DNA of 64,000 nucleotides, from positions 124,001-188,000 of the forward strand of contig JACPFT010000016.1 in NCBI GenBank assembly GCA_016182845.1, in the 5' to 3' direction. The notes below the pieces were generated by a model. It was not told the origin of the DNA. It made no database searches and saw nothing but the letters and a program-made list of their open reading frames with translations. Source of the DNA: Gammaproteobacteria bacterium (GTDB taxonomy: Bacteria > Pseudomonadota > Gammaproteobacteria > Enterobacterales > Permianibacteraceae). Below are positions 8,996 through 17,757 of this stretch, one piece after another; position 1 is the first letter of the stretch, and the number at the start of each line of letters is the position of its first letter. The translations under genes were made by a program, and so were the position numbers.

Positions 8996-11226
8996 GAGGC
9001 CTGGGCCTAGGTAGGACCCCGTTATCGCTCTCCCTCGTCGCCCTCGCGGCGTGCGCCCTGCCGCTCACCGCGCAAGCCGCCGAGGACACTCCGGACTTGT
9101 TCGAGCTCTCGCTGGAAGAGCTAGTCCAATTCTCCATCAGCACCGCCTCGCGCCAAACCGAACGCCTGCAAGACGCCCCCGCCACCGCCATCGTGCTCAC
9201 CGGCGACGAACTCCGCCAGCGCGGCTACCGGGAATTGTCCGAGATCTACAATGATCTGCCGGGCATGGATCTGTCCCGCCCCTACGGCGACACCTATTTC
9301 CGCAACCAATGGCGCGGCCTGCGCAAGACCATAGGCACGCCCTACTTGCTGATGCTGGACGGCACGATCCTCAATCACTTGTATTTCAATCAGGACGAGG
9401 TGATCAGCACCCTGCCCCTGAGCCATATCGAGCGCGTCGAGATCGTCTACGGACCGGCCTCGGCCGTGTATGGCCCCAATGCCTTCGTGGGTGTGATCAA
9501 TGTGATTACCCGCCAGGACCGGTTGGTTGACGGCTATAGCCTAACCGGTCAGCTCACCGGCGGCTCCTTCGACGGGCGCATCGCCGATTTCCACTACCTG
9601 TACAAGGAGGGCGATTGGCGCTTCAGCCTGGCGGGCCGCCTGGACGACGGCGAGTTGGACACGAGCCAAGCCGGCAATTACGAGTGGACCAAGGAACATT
9701 ACCAGCAGGATCGCAGCCTCTGGGGCGCATTCGCCGATGATCACAGCCGGGGAGGCAAGTATTCCTCGCCCCATGCCAACCGGGCCCTGGATATGCGCGT
9801 CTTTCACAAGGACACCGAGTTCGCGCTGCAATACTTCAGTCTCAACACCCATTTCGGGACGGTCTATCCCTCGGACCGCGTGGCGATGCTGTCCTATTGG
9901 GCCGAACCGGATTTATCCGTATACCTGCGCCAACCCTGGCATTTTGGCGAGAGACTCTCGGCCACGCTGCTGCTGCGCTACCGCCAAAGCGGGCTGGATA
10001 ATTATTCCGACACGTTGGAAGCCTACAACGTCACCGACCCGGTGACCGGCGAACCCGTTCGCGTCGCCAATTACTCCTATTGGGCTGCGGAAAACCAAAG
10101 CTGGGCACTCAATCTGGACGGCGAATACCGGCTCGGCGAGAACTGGAATCTGCTCGGCGGGCTGAAATACGAAAGCAAGGACTTGCAAAAAGCCTATCGC
10201 ATCAATTTCGGCCCGGATATGCCGGTTAGCGAAATCCTCGAGATCGACGACTACCCGAATCCGAGCCGCCCGAACGGCGACAGCATCCCGCGCAACCGCA
10301 TAGACACCCGCGATGCCGCGCTCTACGCCATGCTCCGTTATACCCACGGCGAATTGTTCGGCTGGAATGAAAGCCACCGGCTGCTGGCTGGCGTGCGCTT
10401 CGACCACAATTCGGAATACGGCACCGCGCGCACGCTGCGCGGCGGCTATGTGCTCTCCCTGAAACCCTGGACCGCGAAGCTGCTCTACGGCGAAGCCTTC
10501 AACGAGCCGGCGCCCCGCGAGCTCTACGGCGGCTGGCGCGGCTCCGGCAGCGATCCCAGCCTGGATCCGGAAACCTCGCGCACCCTGGAAACCAGTCTGG
10601 GCTATCAGGCGGGCGATTACAGCCTCCTGCTCAGCGCTTACCGCCTGCGCAGCCAGGGCGATATCATCACCTACTCGGGCGGCGCCAGGAACCTGGGAGG
10701 GCGGCAAATCCAGGGCCTGGACCTACACCTCAACGCGCGCCTGCCCTGGGGCGAGCGGCCCTGGAATCTCTGGGCTTATTATTCCCACATCCGCGCCCGG
10801 GAATCCCGGCCCCAGGCCGACGGCCGGCTCGTCGAGGGCCCGGTGGGCGACACTGCGCCCAACAGCCTGCACCTGGGGCTGACCTGGCCCATGAGCGCGA
10901 GCTTCAGCAGCACGCTGCGCGCCCGCTACGTGGCGGCGCGGCGCACCGTGCCCACCAATCCGGTCAAGGAAGTGCCCGCCTACACGGTCTTCGATCTGAA
11001 CCTGCTGCACCGGGATTGGCCCATCAGGGGCCTGGGCTGGTCCTTGAGCGTCTTGAATCTCACCGATAAGGACTATTTCCATCCGGGCCTGCGCGAGGCC
11101 AATGCCGGCACGGCGCCCGGCTTCCGCGACGAAGACGGCCAGTGGCAGGGCAGCGCCGGCTATTACAACTCCCTGCTGCCCCAGGAGGGGCGAGGGCTCT
11201 ACCTGTCCTTGCGCGTGGATTTTTGA
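8992..11226 (+). CDS. TonB-dependent outer-membrane receptor
   Basis: 744 residues. Signal peptide about 1-29 (ending LTAQAA-ED). Next comes an ELSLEELVQFSISTASR segment typical of one receptor subgroup before the plug, the plug domain (about 60-170, with PSAVYGP-like GPASAVYGPNAFVGVINVIT), and a beta barrel ending in an aromatic residue (LRVDF). The ligand is not evident; this N-terminal style occurs in cobalamin and siderophore receptor relatives. No Fur box is visible upstream. The four-base overlap with a PilZ gene is unusual for a receptor. Confidence 0.88.
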   Translation: MRGLGLGRTPLSLSLVALAACALPLTAQAAEDTPDLFELSLEELVQFSISTASRQTERLQDAPATAIVLTGDELRQRGYRELSEIYNDLPGMDLSRPYGDTYFRNQWRGLRKTIGTPYLLMLDGTILNHLYFNQDEVISTLPLSHIERVEIVYGPASAVYGPNAFVGVINVITRQDRLVDGYSLTGQLTGGSFDGRIADFHYLYKEGDWRFSLAGRLDDGELDTSQAGNYEWTKEHYQQDRSLWGAFADDHSRGGKYSSPHANRALDMRVFHKDTEFALQYFSLNTHFGTVYPSDRVAMLSYWAEPDLSVYLRQPWHFGERLSATLLLRYRQSGLDNYSDTLEAYNVTDPVTGEPVRVANYSYWAAENQSWALNLDGEYRLGENWNLLGGLKYESKDLQKAYRINFGPDMPVSEILEIDDYPNPSRPNGDSIPRNRIDTRDAALYAMLRYTHGELFGWNESHRLLAGVRFDHNSEYGTARTLRGGYVLSLKPWTAKLLYGEAFNEPAPRELYGGWRGSGSDPSLDPETSRTLETSLGYQAGDYSLLLSAYRLRSQGDIITYSGGARNLGGRQIQGLDLHLNARLPWGERPWNLWAYYSHIRARESRPQADGRLVEGPVGDTAPNSLHLGLTWPMSASFSSTLRARYVAARRTVPTNPVKEVPAYTVFDLNLLHRDWPIRGLGWSLSVLNLTDKDYFHPGLREANAGTAPGFRDEDGQWQGSAGYYNSLLPQEGRGLYLSLRVDF

Positions 11227-11234
11227 CGGCCCCC

Positions 11235-11317
11235 AGAGCCTGTTCACGAGCTCGATCAATGGATGGAGCGCTTCCAACGCCGCGATCCGCCATTCAGCGA
11301 GGTCGTGGACAGGCTCT
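11235..11317. repeat. 83-bp palindromic element abutting radA stop
   Basis: The left arm AGAGCCTGTTCACGAGCTC is the near-perfect inverse complement of the right arm ending GACAGGCTCT (17 of 19 positions pair). No coding content. It fills the gap between the receptor and radA stop codons, which converge, and the right end touches the radA TAA. It resembles a small non-autonomous inverted-repeat element; it could also act as a bidirectional transcription barrier. Confidence 0.65.
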
Positions 11318-12684
11318 TAGAACACGGCGTCCAGGGCCTCTTTCAGATGCTGCACCGGCACGATCTCCATGCCCTCCACACCCTGCTTAGGCGCATTGCC
11401 CTTGGCCACCACGGCGCGCTTGAAGCCGTGCTTGGCCGCCTCGCGCAGGCGCTCCTGGCCATTGGGCACCGGCCTGATCTCGCCGGCCAGGCCGATCTCG
11501 CCGAACACCAATAACTCTTGTTCCAGGGAGCGGTTCTTGAGCGAGGACAGCACGGCCATGACCAGGGCGAGATCCGCCGAGGTCTCCAGGACGCGCACCC
11601 CGCCCACCACGTTGACGAAGACGTCCTGATCGTAGGTGGGGATGCCGCCGTGCCGGTGCAGGACGGCGAGCAGCATGGCCAGGCGGTTCTGATCCAGGCC
11701 TAAGGTCACGCGCCGGGGATTGCCGATGTGAGAGCTGTCCACCAGGGCCTGGACCTCCACCAGGATGGGCCGGCTGCCCTCCCAGGTGGCCATGACCACC
11801 GAGCCGGGCACGCTCTCGCCGTAGCGGGACAGGAAGATGGCCGAGGGGTTCTTCACCTCCTTGAGGCCGGTCTCGGTCATGGCGAACACGCCCAACTCGT
11901 TAACCGCGCCGAAACGGTTCTTCACGGCGCGGATCACCCGGTAGCGGGAATCGCCCTCGCCCTCGAAATAAAGCACGGCGTCGACCATGTGCTCGAGTAC
12001 CCGCGGCCCGGCCAGGGCGCCCTCCTTGGTGACATGACCCACCAGGAACATGGCCGTGCCGGTCTGCTTGGCGAAGCGCACCAGCTGGGCGGCCGACTCG
12101 CGCACCTGGGCCACGCCCCCCGGCGCAGATTGCAGCATGTCGGTGTGGATGGTCTGGATGGAGTCCACCACCATGATCTTGGGCTTCTCCTCGCCGGCCA
12201 GGCGGGTGATGCGCTCCACGTTGGTCTCGGTGAGCAGGCGCAGGCTGCCGCCGTCCAGCCCCAGGCGCTGGGCGCGCATGGACACCTGCTCCAGGGATTC
12301 CTCGCCGGTGATGTACAAGGCCTTCTCGTGCTTGGCGAGATGGCAGAGGGTCTGCAGCAGGATCGTCGACTTGCCGATCCCGGGATCGCCGCCGATCAGG
12401 ACGATGGAGCCGGGCACCATGCCGCCCCCTAAGACCCGGTCCAGTTCGGACAGGCCCGTCGCGATGCGCGGCGTATCGGCGATGCGCACCGCCGACAGGT
12501 TCTGGATCTGGGACTGGGCCCCCGCATAGCCGGCGAAGCGCGCGCTCTTCTCGCTCGCGGTCTCCGCGACGGTTTCCACCAGGGTGTTCCAGGCCCCGCA
12601 GTCGCCGCATTGCCCGCCCCATTTGCTGGCCACGGCGCCGCATTCGGTACAGGTGTAGGTGATTTTCGCCTTGGCCATGCTCAT
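11317..12684 (-). CDS. radA: DNA repair protein RadA
   Basis: 455 residues. N-terminal C4 zinc finger (CTECGAVASKWGGQCGDCG), RecA-like ATPase with Walker A GGDPGIGKST near residue 97, the RadA-specific KNRFG motif, and a C-terminal Lon-protease-like domain. It promotes branch migration during recombination. A second ATG two codons in (12678) is an equally plausible start. A terminator for the preceding operon lies immediately upstream. Confidence 0.97.
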   Translation of the reverse strand: MSMAKAKITYTCTECGAVASKWGGQCGDCGAWNTLVETVAETASEKSARFAGYAGAQSQIQNLSAVRIADTPRIATGLSELDRVLGGGMVPGSIVLIGGDPGIGKSTILLQTLCHLAKHEKALYITGEESLEQVSMRAQRLGLDGGSLRLLTETNVERITRLAGEEKPKIMVVDSIQTIHTDMLQSAPGGVAQVRESAAQLVRFAKQTGTAMFLVGHVTKEGALAGPRVLEHMVDAVLYFEGEGDSRYRVIRAVKNRFGAVNELGVFAMTETGLKEVKNPSAIFLSRYGESVPGSVVMATWEGSRPILVEVQALVDSSHIGNPRRVTLGLDQNRLAMLLAVLHRHGGIPTYDQDVFVNVVGGVRVLETSADLALVMAVLSSLKNRSLEQELLVFGEIGLAGEIRPVPNGQERLREAAKHGFKRAVVAKGNAPKQGVEGMEIVPVQHLKEALDAVF

Positions 12685-12692
12685 CGCTCGAA

Positions 12693-12722
12693 TAAAAAAG
12701 CCCCGCCATGATAGGCGAGGCT
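12693..12722 (-). terminator. Terminator of the Gld-like ABC operon
   Basis: On the minus strand a nine-position stem with one mismatch (AGCCTCGCC / GGCGGGGCT, loop TATCAT) is followed by TTTTTT. It sits between the end of the DUF4340 gene and radA. Confidence 0.8.
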
Positions 12723-12748
12723 AGCGGGAGCACAAAGTCCCGTGCGCT

Positions 12749-12804
12749 GTCCGGCTGAAGCCGGACCTACAACGATGGCCCCGTAGGTCCGACTTCAGTC
12801 GGAC
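12749..12804. repeat. REP-like paired hairpins, family D
   Basis: GTCCGGCTGAAGCCGGAC is followed 16 bp later by GTAGGTCCGACTTCAGTCGG-type sequence. Each forms a hairpin and the two are in inverted orientation (CCTACAACG / CGTAGG between them). It resembles widespread gammaproteobacterial REP sequences. It lies between the DUF4340 gene and its terminator. Confidence 0.7.
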
Positions 12805-12812
12805 GGCAAGGC

Positions 12813-13868
12813 TCAGGGCTTCTTCGCCGGCGGCGGAATATCCTGCACCAGCTCGCTCAGCGGCCGCGCCAGGCTCTCGCCGCGCGTGGCGTAGAGCGTG
12901 AAAATCCAGCCCTCGGTCCGCTTCGCCCATTCCTCGACCTGAGCCTTGGCGGCCTTGGCCGCCGCCTCGTCCAGCTTGCCGCCCGGCGCATGGGTCTTGG
13001 CCTGGGCTTCGTCGAAGCGCGCGCTCAGGCGCAGCAGGGCATGCTCGCCGCGCTTGGCCAGCTCCAGCTCGACGACCCGGCCGTCGTAGGCGTAAAAGCG
13101 GACGGAGCGCTTATCGGCCTGGTCGAACTCGGCGCTGGGGGCGCGCTGCACATCGACCAGCTCCAGGCCGGCCAGGGCGCCGGCCGTTCCCGCCAGCAGA
13201 TAGCTGTCGCCGAGCTGCTTGCCGGCCGGCAGGGGCGACAGCTGCCAGGCCGAGGCGCCCCGCTCCCGCGTGAGCACATAGCTCCCGCCCTGCTCGACCC
13301 TTTGTACCTCCGCCTCCGGCAGATCGAGCAGGGCCGTGTCCAGCCAGCTGGCCGGATCGGCGCCCAGCTCCAGTTCCTTGTCCAGCAGGTAGGACGGCGC
13401 CTCGTCGGGGAGGCGGGCGAACTGCCCGCGCGTGGCCGAGGCCTGGCGGCCGACGACCAGGCGCCCCAGGGTCTTGTCGCCGGCCAGGGCCGTGACCAGG
13501 GTGCCAGACCCGCCCTCGGCGGGCGCGGCCACGCCCAGCTTTTCATAGTTTTCCCGCAGGGCCGTTTTTTCCTCGACGATCTTCGCCGTGGCGAGAAAAT
13601 CCACCAGGGTTCTGAGCTTGGACAGGCTGGCCGGATAGCCGCGCTCGGCCACCAGCCAGCGGCCCTGCTCCTGCTTGAGGGTGGTGGACTTGTCCTCCTT
13701 ACCGGCGACGCGCAGCTCGCTGAGCCGGTCTTGCGCCGCCGCGAAGCCGGGCAGGATGGCGGCGGATTCGGTCGCAGGGCCCATTTCGGACTTATTGAGG
13801 CTGAAGCTGGCGGCCAGGGACAGGACCAGGACGCCAACCGCCAGGTAGGCGAGGTGCTTATGCTGCAT
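12813..13868 (-). CDS. DUF4340 protein of ABC operon
   Basis: 351 residues from the ATG at 13868, chosen because AAGGAG lies six bases upstream; a GTG at 13883 would put that site inside the gene. One N-terminal membrane anchor (about 5-25), then a large extracytoplasmic DUF4340 region with two related halves. It overlaps the upstream GldG-like gene by 11 bases. Members of this family typically close operons of a Gld-type ABC transporter; the substrate is unknown. Confidence 0.82.
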   Translation of the reverse strand: MQHKHLAYLAVGVLVLSLAASFSLNKSEMGPATESAAILPGFAAAQDRLSELRVAGKEDKSTTLKQEQGRWLVAERGYPASLSKLRTLVDFLATAKIVEEKTALRENYEKLGVAAPAEGGSGTLVTALAGDKTLGRLVVGRQASATRGQFARLPDEAPSYLLDKELELGADPASWLDTALLDLPEAEVQRVEQGGSYVLTRERGASAWQLSPLPAGKQLGDSYLLAGTAGALAGLELVDVQRAPSAEFDQADKRSVRFYAYDGRVVELELAKRGEHALLRLSARFDEAQAKTHAPGGKLDEAAAKAAKAQVEEWAKRTEGWIFTLYATRGESLARPLSELVQDIPPPAKKP

Positions 13869-15822
13869 GACCAACTCCTTCACGGCGCTGGCGGCGGCCG
13901 CGCCGTGCCGCCGCGACGCCCATGGCGATGAGGATCAGGATGGACGGGACTAGGACGATATTGATGAGCTTGAGGCGGTTGCCCAGGGCGTCGATGTCCT
14001 TGTCCAGCTGGTGGCGCACCTCGCGCAGCTCCTTGCGGATGCGCGCCTTCTGTTCGGCGAACTCCTGGACGGCGCGCTGCTGCTCGGCGTTTAGGCTGAC
14101 GGCGCCGCCCTTGAGGCCGCCCTGCTGCAGCTCGTTGAGCTTCTTCTCGGTGTCGTCCAGCTGCTTCTGCAGGTTCTCCGCATGGGCCAGGAGCTGGCCC
14201 TCGGCCTGGGCCTTCAGGGCCTGGACGCGCTCGAAGGGCCTGCTGTAGCGGCCCCGGCCGCGCAGGGAGACCAGGGCCTCGCTGCCGGAGAACTGCTCGG
14301 CGGCATTGGCCAGGAAGTCGCCATTGTCGGCGAAGGGATTGGCCAGGGTCTGGCCGAAGAACTGCTGCTTCTCCACCCACAGGCGATCCGACAAGACATC
14401 GGTGTCGGCGACGACGAGCAGGTTCACTCCGATAGTCGCCTCCGCCAGATGGGGGCCGGCGGCCGGCGCCGGCTTGGCCTTCAGGCTGGCGTCCAGCGCG
14501 TTCGCCGCCGGGGCCTGCGGCTTGCCCTCGGGGAAGGCGGTCTTGGCCTTGCCGCCGATCCGCGCCGCCAGGACATAGGCGGTAGTGCCGGGCACGAAGC
14601 CCTGCTGCAAGGCGGAAGGATCCGGCAGGAAGTCGAAGCGGCCGCGGTCCAGCAAGGCGCTGCTCGGGCTGCTGGTCACCAGGGGCTCGATGACGGTGCT
14701 CTTGCCGTCCAAGGGCAGAATGGCGCCGGTGGAGGCGAAATTCAGGGACTCCAGGTTGGCGGTGATCAGATCCTCGCGGGCAATGGCCTGGGGACCCAGG
14801 CCCAGCAGGGCCAGGTGGGTGATGGGTCCCTGGCCCGGACCGGCGACGATCTGCAGGGCATGGCCCGGATCGGCCACGACCTTGTCCATGGCGATGGAGA
14901 AGCCCCAGGCCTTGAACAAGGTATTCAGGTCTTGGCCGGCGATGGTCTTGGGAAAGGGCATCTGCGGGCTCTGGGGCAGCCTGTCCTGCTCGGCCACCGG
15001 ATCGACAAAGACCAGGGTCTTGCCGCCGCCGAGCACGTACTGATCCAGGGCATAGAGCATGGCCGGTGCCAGGCCCTTGGGCTGGACCACCAAGAGGGCA
15101 TCCAGATCCGCGGGGATCTGCCCGTCTTCCGCCTTCAGCTCGCGCAGGTTGGCGAACTGGCGCAACTGCTCCGTCACCACCCAGGGCTCGCTGCGCTGCC
15201 GGGTCATCATGTCCCAGCCGCCCAGAATCGGCAGGCCGGACAGCACCCCGATGGTGGGCTTGCGCGCCGTGCCCAGGCGATGGATCAGCTTGCTGATCTC
15301 GTATTCCAGGCTGGCTTCCTTGTCGGGCTGGAAGAAGCCGATGATGTCGCGGGCATCGGTGCTGCTCGTGCCCACCAGGCCGAAATACAGCTCGGTGCCG
15401 CCCACGGGCACGGCCTGCAAGCCGGCCTGGGCCGCCCGGTCCTCTTCCTCGGAGAAGGCTTGAGGGTCCACCACGGACAGGCGCAGCTTCCCGCCGCTCT
15501 CCTCGGCATATTGCTGCAGAAGCTCGCGCACGCGCTGGGCATAGCCGCGCAGCTCCGGAATGTCCTTGGAGGCGCTGTCGGAGAAGTACAGATAGAGATT
15601 GAGGGGCTCCTTGAGCTCGCGCACCAGGCGCTTGCTGCCCTCGGACAGGGTGTAGAGCCGGCTTTCGCTCAAGTCCAGGCGCGCGCCGCGCAGGACCAGG
15701 TTATTGAGCACGGCGAAGGCGATGAAGCCCACCGCCAGGATCGCGAGGCCCGTGGCGCTGAACCACTGGCGGGTCGCACGAGCTTGGTGCTGTGTTTTCG
15801 GCGTCATGGGAGCTTTCCTCAT
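13858..15822 (-). CDS. GldG-like ABC transporter auxiliary protein
   Basis: 654 residues. A transmembrane helix near 22-44 is followed by a large extracytoplasmic domain of the gliding-motility/ABC auxiliary family (DUF7088 / ABC_transp_aux style; LDLSESRLYTLSEGSKRLV near residue 52). A coiled coil of alternating charged residues (about 545-620) precedes a C-terminal transmembrane helix (about 625-645) and a basic tail. The ATG at 15822 overlaps the upstream stop as ATGA. An ATG five codons later (15807) has the better ribosome site GAGGAAAG, so the start is uncertain by five residues. Confidence 0.85.
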   Translation of the reverse strand: MRKAPMTPKTQHQARATRQWFSATGLAILAVGFIAFAVLNNLVLRGARLDLSESRLYTLSEGSKRLVRELKEPLNLYLYFSDSASKDIPELRGYAQRVRELLQQYAEESGGKLRLSVVDPQAFSEEEDRAAQAGLQAVPVGGTELYFGLVGTSSTDARDIIGFFQPDKEASLEYEISKLIHRLGTARKPTIGVLSGLPILGGWDMMTRQRSEPWVVTEQLRQFANLRELKAEDGQIPADLDALLVVQPKGLAPAMLYALDQYVLGGGKTLVFVDPVAEQDRLPQSPQMPFPKTIAGQDLNTLFKAWGFSIAMDKVVADPGHALQIVAGPGQGPITHLALLGLGPQAIAREDLITANLESLNFASTGAILPLDGKSTVIEPLVTSSPSSALLDRGRFDFLPDPSALQQGFVPGTTAYVLAARIGGKAKTAFPEGKPQAPAANALDASLKAKPAPAAGPHLAEATIGVNLLVVADTDVLSDRLWVEKQQFFGQTLANPFADNGDFLANAAEQFSGSEALVSLRGRGRYSRPFERVQALKAQAEGQLLAHAENLQKQLDDTEKKLNELQQGGLKGGAVSLNAEQQRAVQEFAEQKARIRKELREVRHQLDKDIDALGNRLKLINIVLVPSILILIAMGVAAARRGRRQRREGVGHAA

Positions 15823-16553
15823 TGCGCTTTTTTCATGTCGATGACGATGGCGGTCGCCACCAGCCAGACCGCGATCACGGTGACGAAATACAGGACATCG
15901 CGCAGGGCGATGACGCCCTTGCTGATGGCATCGAAATGGCTCAGGAAACTCAAGGAGGCGATGCCATCCACCAGGGCCTGGGGCGCCCAGGACTGGAAGG
16001 CGTCGAGCACCAGGGGGAAGCCGCTGACGATGAACAGGAAACAGACCGCCACGCTCAGGATGAAGGCGATGACCTGGTTCTTGGTACAGGCCGACAAGCA
16101 GGAGCCTATGGCCAGGAAGCCGCCCGCCATCAGGAAGGAGCCCAGGTAGGCGGTGAGAATCACGCCGTTATCGGGCGAGCCCAGGTAATTCACCGTCAGC
16201 CACAGGGGGAAGGTCAGCGCGAGGGCCAGGCCGCAAAATGCCCAGGCGGCGAGGAATTTTCCGAGCACGGCCTGGGCGATGGTCACCGGCAAGGTCATCA
16301 GCAATTCCAGGGTGCCGCTCTTGCGCTCCTCGGCCCAGAGGCGCATGGAAATGGCCGGCACCAGGAATAAATACAGCCAGGGATGGAAATAGAAGAAGGG
16401 TTGTAAATCCGCCTGGCCGCGTTCGAAAAATCCACCGATATAGAAGGTGAAGGCGCCGCAGACGGCGAGGAAGATCACGATAAAGACCAGGGCCAGGGGC
16501 GTGGCGAAATAGCTGGCGAATTCCCGGCGGAATATCTGTTTTACGGCATCCAT
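15819..16553 (-). CDS. ABC transporter permease (ABC-2 type)
   Basis: 244 residues from the ATG at 16553 (MDAVKQIFRREF), preceded by GGAGG at the right distance; an 11-residue upstream extension is rejected. Six hydrophobic segments. The motif AEERKSGTLELLMTLPV near residue 75 is the hallmark of ABC-2/GldF-type permeases. It starts one base after the ATPase stop. Confidence 0.9.
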   Translation of the reverse strand: MDAVKQIFRREFASYFATPLALVFIVIFLAVCGAFTFYIGGFFERGQADLQPFFYFHPWLYLFLVPAISMRLWAEERKSGTLELLMTLPVTIAQAVLGKFLAAWAFCGLALALTFPLWLTVNYLGSPDNGVILTAYLGSFLMAGGFLAIGSCLSACTKNQVIAFILSVAVCFLFIVSGFPLVLDAFQSWAPQALVDGIASLSFLSHFDAISKGVIALRDVLYFVTVIAVWLVATAIVIDMKKAQ

Positions 16554-16554
16554 C

Positions 16555-17469
16555 TCAAGCCTCCGCGGTGAGGGTGCGGAACACATCGTCGAGGCGGCCG
16601 CGCTCGACGCTCATGCCCAGGAGGGGCCAGCCTTCCTTCAAGGCCAGGGCGCTGACCGCGTCGAAGAGCGCATGCCCCGGACGGGCCAGGATCAGGCGCT
16701 GCAGGCCCTGCCCTTCCAGGCCGGCGACGCCGGGCAGGGCGCGCAAGCGGGCATCCACATCCACCTCCCGGGCGAGCTGCAGGAACACGGCATTGTGGTA
16801 GCGCGAGCGAGCCTCCAGCTGTTCCGGTCCGCCGTCGGCCACCAAACGGCCCCGGGCGATGATCAGGGCGCGGCTACAGACCGCGCTGACTTCCTCGAGG
16901 ATGTGGGTGGAGACGATGACCAGCTTGTCGGCGGCCAGGCCCTTGATCAGCTGGCGGACCTGGTGCTTCTGGTTGGGATCCAGGCCGTCGGTGGGCTCAT
17001 CGAGGATGAGGACGTCCGGGTCGTGCAGGATGGCCTGGGCCAGGCCGACGCGGCGCTTGAAGCCCTTGGACAGGGTGTCGATGCTCTGGTGCAGGACTTC
17101 CTGCAGCTCCAGGCGTGCGATGGCCATGGCCAGGGCCTTGAGCTTGGCCTCGCCCTTCAGGCCGCGCAGCTCGGCGGCGAAGGAGAGGAACTGCCAGGGG
17201 CTCATCTCGCCATAGGCGGGCGCGCCCTCCGGCAGATAGCCGATACGCCGCTTGGCCGCCAGGGGCTCCCGCTCCACGTCATGGCCGCAGACGCGCACCG
17301 TTCCACTGCTTGGCGACAAAAAGCCGCAGATCATCTTCATGGTGGTGGATTTCCCGGCCCCGTTCGGGCCGAGGAAGCCCAGGACTTCGCCGGGCTGGAC
17401 GCGGAAGGACAGGTCGTCCACCGCGCAGAAATCCCCGAAATACCGGGTCAAATGGTCGATTTCGATCAT
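16555..17469 (-). CDS. ABC transporter ATP-binding protein (GldA-like)
   Basis: 304 residues from the ATG at 17469 (MIEIDHLTRYFG), with AGGA upstream; further upstream sequence is a repeat, not coding. Walker A GPNGAGKST (34-42), signature TLSKGFKRR, Walker B LILDEPTDGLDP. It is the first gene of a four-gene operon (ATPase, permease, GldG-like, DUF4340) with overlaps throughout. Such operons are exporter-like; in Bacteroidetes the relatives serve gliding, but in proteobacteria the role is open. Confidence 0.9.
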   Translation of the reverse strand: MIEIDHLTRYFGDFCAVDDLSFRVQPGEVLGFLGPNGAGKSTTMKMICGFLSPSSGTVRVCGHDVEREPLAAKRRIGYLPEGAPAYGEMSPWQFLSFAAELRGLKGEAKLKALAMAIARLELQEVLHQSIDTLSKGFKRRVGLAQAILHDPDVLILDEPTDGLDPNQKHQVRQLIKGLAADKLVIVSTHILEEVSAVCSRALIIARGRLVADGGPEQLEARSRYHNAVFLQLAREVDVDARLRALPGVAGLEGQGLQRLILARPGHALFDAVSALALKEGWPLLGMSVERGRLDDVFRTLTAEA

Positions 17470-17580
17470 GAGTGCATCCTGATCCATGGGGAAACACAGC
17501 AATGGGGTTGCACGTCGCCGCAAGCATCCGCAGCAGAAGAGTGCCGGGCGGCGCAAGGTAATGCCGATCGACGAACAGAC

Positions 17581-17656
17581 CGTCATCCCCCCGAAGGCGG
17601 ATATCCAGTCAGTAGCAATAGCCACCGGCTGGGTCCCCGCCTGCGCGGGGACGACG
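17581..17656. repeat. Interspersed inverted repeat, family E
   Basis: An arm beginning CGTCATCCCC and a complementary arm with CCCCGCCTGCGCGGGGACGA flank a short spacer upstream of the ABC operon. This type, GTC(A/G)TCCCCGC...GGCGG, is a common dispersed bacterial repeat. Only one copy is in this window. Confidence 0.6.
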
Positions 17657-17757
17657 AAAAGTCGCGCCGCTGACAGACATTGGCGGTGCAAGGTGCTTTA
17701 ACGTAAGGTTTTCTCAGGATTTTTCAAGCCCGTTCGTCGCCGATGGGCTGCGGGAAC

